Of a stretch of 64,000 nt of DNA, positions 59,524 through 64,000 are shown one piece after another (within the stretch, counting starts at the first letter, position 1; every line of letters begins with the position of its first letter). The notes beneath the pieces are model-generated. The model had not been told where the DNA came from, made no database searches, and worked only from the letters and a program-made list of their open reading frames with translations. The position numbers and the translations under genes were made by a program. This DNA comes from Phyto melanocephala (taxonomy: Eukaryota; Arthropoda; Insecta; Diptera; Rhinophoridae): NCBI GenBank assembly GCA_941918925.1, contig OW799236.1:89957716-90021715 (forward strand). The letters are read 5' to 3'.

Positions 59524-59747
59524 ATGAAAAAAAAAATATTTTTTTTGTTTAAATTAATTTTAATGTACTTAACAAAACATATGTACATAAGTAACAATCC
59601 GAAATACAAAAAAAATATGAATTTGAGTTAAATCACATGTCTAATTTATTTGGAAATTTTAAAGATTTACACCTTCATTAACATGAACAACTTCGCAAAC
59701 GTGAACACGCTCGGTTTTTAATAGTTCACGTTACCGGGAGTCTACTG

Positions 59748-60690
59748 TATGTACATATTTTTATACATATATACACACATACAAACCTGCATAAATATGT
59801 ATGTTCACTATGGGTAATTACTAGAACGGGATATTTGAGGTCAATGACCATTTAGGAAAACATTGGTGTATTTAAGACAAAAACATCGATCTATCATACT
59901 TTAAGATATATCTGTTAATTTAATTTATTTTTTTCGAAATTGTCTGGTAAAAATATTTTATATTTGGTTCTAAATATACATATATATGTTTGTTGTATTA
60001 AAAAATTAAACCTCATGACTTTGGAGATCATATAATTATAACAAACACCAAAACGATTTTATACATATTCGTCTGAATATAGTAGGCCTAATGGCGTTTT
60101 ATTTATTTTTTATTCTAAAATTTTGTTGGCGGAGTTTTTAGGCTCGCAAAGTGCCGGAGTATCCTACAATGGTTCAGTATCCGTAAGTCGACCTATAGCT
60201 TCATATAGGAAGTCGTAGCTGAACGCCGAAGCCGGATGAAAAGGACGGCCTGATCGCCCTTAAGAGATAATGGCAATGACGCGCGAGCTTTTGACCCGAC
60301 CAGAGCTGAATCACAACTGTCGTGTTATTTTCTTAAACAAATTTTTCACTTTTTCTGCAATTGTTTTCTGAAATGGCTTGTATAGTAAGTAATGATAATT
60401 TTTCGTTATTAAATTGCCAACATAGCTAGAATATTATGTACTAATGACGGAACGAATATCAATTTAATCGTATTTGACGCAGATACGACGCGAATGCGAA
60501 TATTCAGTTAAAAATTTAGCTCCATTGATATAGTTGATTTTGATGCCTAAGTTGCTGTGTGAGTTATACACACTTTTGTTATCGTTTGCATCTAACACCT
60601 TTACAACTTAATTAACTACTATAAAAAATGTTTTTTTTTCTTTTAAAGAAATAAATAAGCTAAACGAAATAAAAGACAACTTTGGTAATA
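59748..60690. other. Spacer with a GC-richer fragment at 60125-60330
   Basis: Most is AT-rich. Positions 60125-60330 are distinctly richer in G and C (gccggagtatcctac, gctgaacgccgaagccgg, gacgcgcgagc) and share 33 bp with 47129-47170 in the opposite orientation. This looks like a piece of an unidentified retroelement or of a former exon. No frame with recognisable similarity was found. Confidence 0.4.
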
Positions 60691-61233
60691 AAGGTCCGCT
60701 ATCTAACGTTTTTTTTAACTAGTGCTTATTCCGTGAATGGTAACACTTAGTTCATGTCTGATTAGACACATAATTAGTTTTATCCTTCCGCTGAACGAAT
60801 ATGGTTGTGTGTACGCTTGAACAACGCTGGGATATATTGCGTCATTACTTTGGCCGATTTTGCCAAAAAAAATCATAATTTCAGATGAAACCATTTTGAT
60901 CCGGGCGGGTATGTAAACAAGCAAAATTTTCGCATTTGGAAACCGCAGAAAACCGGCACGCATACATTGAAAAGCCGATACACCAAAAAAGAGTCACTGC
61001 TTGGCGCGGATTTTGGTCCAGAGGCATAATTGGGCCATTTTTCTTCGAAAATGAGCAAGGAGTGGCCGTAGTCAATGGTTATCGGGCCATGTTGAACGAA
61101 TTTTTGTTCACAAAAATTTAAGAGGAGGATATTGGCAACATTTGGTTTCAACAGGACAGCGCTACGTGCCACACAGCCGAAGCTACACTTTTTTATAGCA
61201 TTTTCAAAAAAAAAAGTTATTTGGCGGACCCTT
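60691..61233 (+). mobile_element. mariner/IS630-type deletion derivative with GGTCCGCC ends
   Basis: The left AAGGTCCGC and right GGCGGACCCTT ends are flanked by TA (60689-60690 and 61234-61235). It is the mirror copy of 27288-27821 and shares its internal deletion structure. The left end has lost a few bases, shortening the TIR. Confidence 0.82.
60860..61190 (+). pseudogene. mariner/IS630-type transposase, central part
   Basis: Across shifts: IISDET (first catalytic Asp), FDPGGYVNKQNFRIWKPQ, HAYIEKPIHQKRVTAWRG, FWSRGIIGPFFFENEQG, AVVNGYRAMLNEFLF, then EEDIGNIWFQQDSATCHTAE (second catalytic Asp). The third Asp block and both termini are absent. The frame at 60936-61121 is its longest intact piece. 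Confidence 0.85.
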
Positions 61234-61235
61234 TA

Positions 61236-61868
61236 TATTGGTTCATTTTTAGGCTCCTATAAAAAAGTAATTATTTAAGTTTAAAATAAAACTAGATTTA
61301 TATAAAGAGATCCTTAATCAACACACAGTTCAATTGATTAGACCCACACGGATTTAATATTTAGAAGGCCATGTTTTATTAACGGATTAAATATTTCATT
61401 AAGCTAATAGTATGTAAAAAGTCAGAAGCAACGTCTTATTTAACTCAATTAAAAAAAAAAATTAAGAATGTACGTTAACTTTTTGTATTTATATTTTATT
61501 TGGTTATACCTTATCCAAATCGTCAGTAGACATTTTACACAAATTCTTGAAAAAGTTTAAAATGTTATTAGTTTTATTAACAAAATGAGAATTTAAAAAT
61601 AAAACGGGAGCATATCACGATTAATTAAGTAAATTATTTTTTTATTTATTTAATTGGAAACGTTTTGGAAGTTATTTAATGATAATTTTTACATTAAACT
61701 ATGAGGTGATTCGTTTATCAGTTTTTCACTAACAATCAGTGTAAATGGCTTAAAATAAAATTTTTAGTGAAGCGCTGAGATTAAAAATCGATATCTATTT
61801 GTCCACATTGTCTTCTTGTTGGGATATAAAATTATTTAACATATCTTGCGATGGTACAAAATAAGTGT
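61236..61868. other. Spacer without recognised features
   Basis: AT-rich, about 630 bp. Nothing recognised. Confidence 0.5.
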
Positions 61869-62251
61869 CACAGGGCTTAATCGACTCCTCTATTCATAAG
61901 CTTTCAGAAAATATGTACTTTATGGGTCGGAAATGAAAATTGTAGAAAATGACAATGACAAAGCTATATCTGTGGCTTGAAGCTAAAAGGGCCAATGTCA
62001 AAATATTTGCTTTTGAGAAAATTTTAATTGAAGTTTTACTTTTATATATGCTTTCATAGTGACATTGGCCAGCATTTTATTTATGAAGCTGTTCTGGGTT
62101 AAGTATGACTTTAGCTGTTTTACCATAATGAAACAGAGCAAGAAAACGAATCCAATGCAATGATTAGCTCAAAAGAGCAAAAAAGTGACTTGGCCCTTAG
62201 CTCCAAGCCACACATATATACCCTTGTGCACCACAAGTGAAGGGTATAAAA
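61869..62251 (-). repeat. 5' end of a HINE-like family A copy, interrupted by a MITE
   Basis: cagggcttaatcgactcctc, ttcagaaaatatgtactttatggg and gacaaagctatat (to 61969), then after the insert atatatacccttgtgcacc and acaagtgaagggtataaaa (62214-62251). Everything 3' of the (GTCY)n site is missing. Confidence 0.78.
61970..62213. repeat. 244-bp MITE inserted in the family A fragment
   Basis: The left tgtggcttgaagctaaaagg gccaatgtca and right tgacttggcccttagctcc aagccaca pair as imperfect inverted repeats. The host sequence gctatatatacccttg is visible in other family A copies. Comparison shows a 4-bp ATAT/TATA target duplication. A second aacattggcc/gacattggcc word lies inside. The superfamily is not known. 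Confidence 0.75.
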
Positions 62252-63360
62252 ATAGCTTATAAGAAAGTATTTTCTTTTTAAACTGCCCTTGTAATTATTA
62301 AGTAACACTGCTGTCTAATATTTTTTACCTTTATTGTATGTGTTCTACTGTACTTAATGTTTTTGCTATGAATAACTATTTCTTTATTCATTGTCGCCTT
62401 TTGTTTTGTAATTTTTTTTTATTTAAAAAAACAAATACTTATAAAGCTGCAGAGAAATGCTTTTTATATGATTATTAATTTATTTTAGCAAGAGCAATGT
62501 TTTATTATTAATGTAATAAATTGATTGAAACCTTTAGAACATTTTACGCAGCTTTAACTGTAAAATTTGTTTGTATAGTTTATTAGATATTCTTAATAAA
62601 AAACAACACCAAAACTGTTAAAAAATATTAAAATCGGACAAAAACTGACAGAGTTACAAATCGATAAGTAGACGAACATTATTAAAACCGTTTTTTAATA
62701 ACTTCTGCATTTGAAGGTATTTTTGAAAACTTTTACAAGAATTTTTAATGTACTTAACAATCGTACTTAACCCACGCTAGGTCGTTTCCAATTTTATTTA
62801 CTGTAGCACGGTGTTATTATTTGTATTAAAATCGTTTAAATAGTGGTAAATTCATAAGTCTGGCAACGTTTTATTACTAAAAATCGCTAGATTTGACAAT
62901 CAAATATCTTTGAACGAACATATGGTTTTCCGAGTTAACTAGGTTTAAATTTTAGATTGTTTTGTCGGATTTCAAAAAAACAAGGTGTAATAACATATTA
63001 CTTCTACAAAAAAAGCAATGTTTCGTAAAACAAATCTAATACATTGTATATTTATTTAAAACATGCTACTAACAGATTATGAAAATTGTCTTATAGTTAA
63101 TTTATTACAGTATTTCATAAAAATAATTTAAGCCTTTTTGGTAAATCCATGCGGGTTAAGTTTTTGTGAAATATTGTAAACTTTAACGAACAACACCCGG
63201 GATAGCTGCATGACAAGAATTTAACAGAGGCACATTTCAGATTTCCCTTTTAGCAAGAGAAACTTTTATTAAAAATATAATAAATATTAATACAAAGGGA
63301 ATCTGCTCAGTTAATTAACCTAAGCAAACAAAATACTTGTGAAAATAGAAATCACATGCA
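62252..63360. other. Pex19 upstream region and leader
   Basis: No mobile element recognised. The last tens of bases should be the Pex19 leader. An out-of-frame ATG occurs at 63356-63358, five bases before the Pex19 start, and would read 17 codons across the exon 1 frame to a TAG at 63407. A TCAGTT initiator-like word at 63308 is a possible start site, but nothing else supports it. Confidence 0.5.
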
Positions 63361-63412
63361 ATGGCTGAACAACAAAAACCTAATGACAACGAACTTAACG
63401 AATTGTTAGACA
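63361..63412 (+). CDS. Pex19: Pex19, coding exon 1
   Basis: ATG at 63361 opens MAEQQKPNDNELNELLD; exon 1 ends one base into the next codon at a GTAAGT donor (63413). Known: Pex19 proteins begin with an acidic segment and an (E)LNELLD(S)AL.DF helix that docks on Pex3 at the peroxisomal membrane. Pex19 is the cytosolic chaperone and import receptor for peroxisomal membrane proteins. The A of the split codon joins AC from exon 2 to give Asn, completing ELNELLDNALQDF. The start was chosen because it gives the family's usual short lead before this helix. Confidence 0.94.
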
Positions 63413-63605
63413 GTAAGTACTTGGAAAATAAATATGTAAATGAAATCTAAGTAAATAGAAACACACCAATTGAAAGCGAGTCCAACGTCCATTCATCACT
63501 CACTAGAGAGTATAGTTTTATTTTGCTTGTGTGCATGAAAAGCAAATAAATGCTTAAAACTGTTGAAATTATGTAACTAACGTTTTATGTATATCTCTTA
63601 ATTAG
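63413..63605 (+). other. Pex19: Pex19 intron 1
   Basis: 193-bp phase-1 intron, donor GTAAGT, acceptor TTAATTAG at 63598-63605. No repeat inside. Confidence 0.9.
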
Positions 63606-63717
63606 ACGCTCTACAAGACTTTGTTAAGAATGATAATAGCTCAACATCAAATGCTGCTTTAACAGATGCTGGCAGACAGAGTGGTGAACCTGCTGGCGAT
63701 TCAGAAGAATTCTTTTT
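63606..63717 (+). CDS. Pex19: Pex19, coding exon 2
   Basis: Continues the frame: (N)ALQDFVKNDNSSTSNAAL, then TDAGRQSGEPAGDSEEFF. ALQDF completes the Pex3-docking helix. The rest is the flexible linker found between the N-terminal helix and the folded C-terminal domain. The exon ends after two bases of a codon, before GTAAGT at 63718; joined to exon 3 these give Leu. Confidence 0.93.
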
Positions 63718-63778
63718 GTAAGTCGGGGAAAAAGTTTTTTTTTATGAAAGTTATTTATTAAACTTGTAAATTTTTTAG
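63718..63778 (+). other. Pex19: Pex19 intron 2
   Basis: 61-bp phase-2 intron, donor GTAAGT, acceptor TTTTTTAG. Short AT-rich introns of this size are typical of flies. Confidence 0.9.
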
Positions 63779-64000
63779 AGAACAAGCCAAACTATTAGCC
63801 GGACGTATGAACACATTATTTGGTGGCCCCGAAACACCAAGTGGTGATGTAGCTCCTTTGCCTCAAGATCCTGACCAAATATTGGCTGGTTTCAAAAAAA
63901 TGGCCGAAGCTGCAGCCATGACTTTGCAGGGTGAAAACACAGCCAGTGATGAAGACGTCGCCAAATATTCTGATAGCATAGCACAAGCCTTAAAGGGTCT
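63779..64000 (+). CDS. Pex19: Pex19, coding exon 3 (partial, runs off the window)
   Basis: Frame continues (L)EQAKLLAGRMNTLFGG, PETPSGDVAPLPQDPDQILA, GFKKMAEAAAMTLQGENTAS, DEDVAKYSDSIAQALKGL. The F.KMAEAA......E and SI.QAL(K)GL segments are typical of the middle of Pex19. About 128 residues of a protein usually near 300 are within the window. The C-terminal helical domain that binds membrane-protein targeting signals, and the CaaX farnesylation box if present, lie beyond 64000. Reading frame, splice sites and codon use are all consistent with a functional gene. Confidence 0.95.

Larger units (their letters stand above)
58585..59747 (+). mobile_element. pogo/Tigger-like deletion derivative with TA duplication
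   Basis: The left CAGTAGACTCGCGGTAAC and the right, in reverse complement, CAGTAGACTCCCGGTAACGT are flanked by TA (58583-58584 and 59748-59749). Subterminal acacgtgaac-type words recur at both ends. A family B fragment is nested at 59152-59523, leaving about 790 bp of the element itself. The + strand keeps scraps of a pogo-type transposase. Confidence 0.85.

Overview
The window is AT-rich nuclear DNA of a higher fly (Diptera, Cyclorrhapha; probably a calyptrate such as a house fly or blowfly relative, which is an inference from overall repeat style). Two host genes anchor its ends. At the left edge, on the minus strand, are the first coding exon (591-657) and the start of the second coding exon (1-75) of the segmentation gene paired (prd). 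At the right edge, on the plus strand, are the first three coding exons of the peroxin gene Pex19 (63361-64000, running off the window). I could not find any other host exon in the ~62.7 kb between them.

That interval is the upstream flank of both prd and Pex19, and it is packed with transposable elements, most of them non-autonomous, truncated or nested. The dominant component is a set of Helitron-like interspersed elements (HINE/DINE-1 type). They carry a 5' palindrome of TATACCC...GGGTATA form, a (GTCY)n proto-microsatellite, a conserved CCCCATAAAGTATATA core, and a 3' hairpin (ATTCGGC..GCCGAAT) ending near ACTTGTT. I separate three families, A, B and C, by their internal sequence; all three share the 3' hairpin. 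Many copies are inserted into one another: 4.6-6.1 kb, 7.6-9.2 kb, 12.0-14.3 kb, 19.1-20.5 kb and 34.8-37.1 kb.

Other elements have recognisable boundaries. These are a 750-bp internally deleted mariner with intact terminal inverted repeats and TA duplication (12686-13435); further mariner/IS630-type remnants (15780, 27288, 55884, 60691); a 4.2-kb DNA transposon with ~510-bp terminal inverted repeats and a broken three-frame transposase (19139-23351); a hAT remnant with a perfect 8-bp target duplication (32509-34036); a Transib-like element flanked by CGTCG (37915-39282); two pogo/Tigger-like remnants (39785, 58585); and two canonical A/T-inserted Helitrons (29269, 55387), one with its empty site visible elsewhere in the window. 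There are also jockey-like LINE fragments, a 200-bp tRNA-derived SINE with a 10-bp target duplication (45661-45860), and several short unnamed inverted-repeat elements.

No element here has an intact transposase, replicase or reverse transcriptase, so each depends on machinery elsewhere in the genome. Nothing indicates a bacterial-type system, CRISPR array or structural RNA gene. Spacers between the listed elements are AT-rich and probably contain prd regulatory DNA, but enhancers cannot be located from one sequence alone. All repeat boundaries were read by eye and may be off by a few bases.
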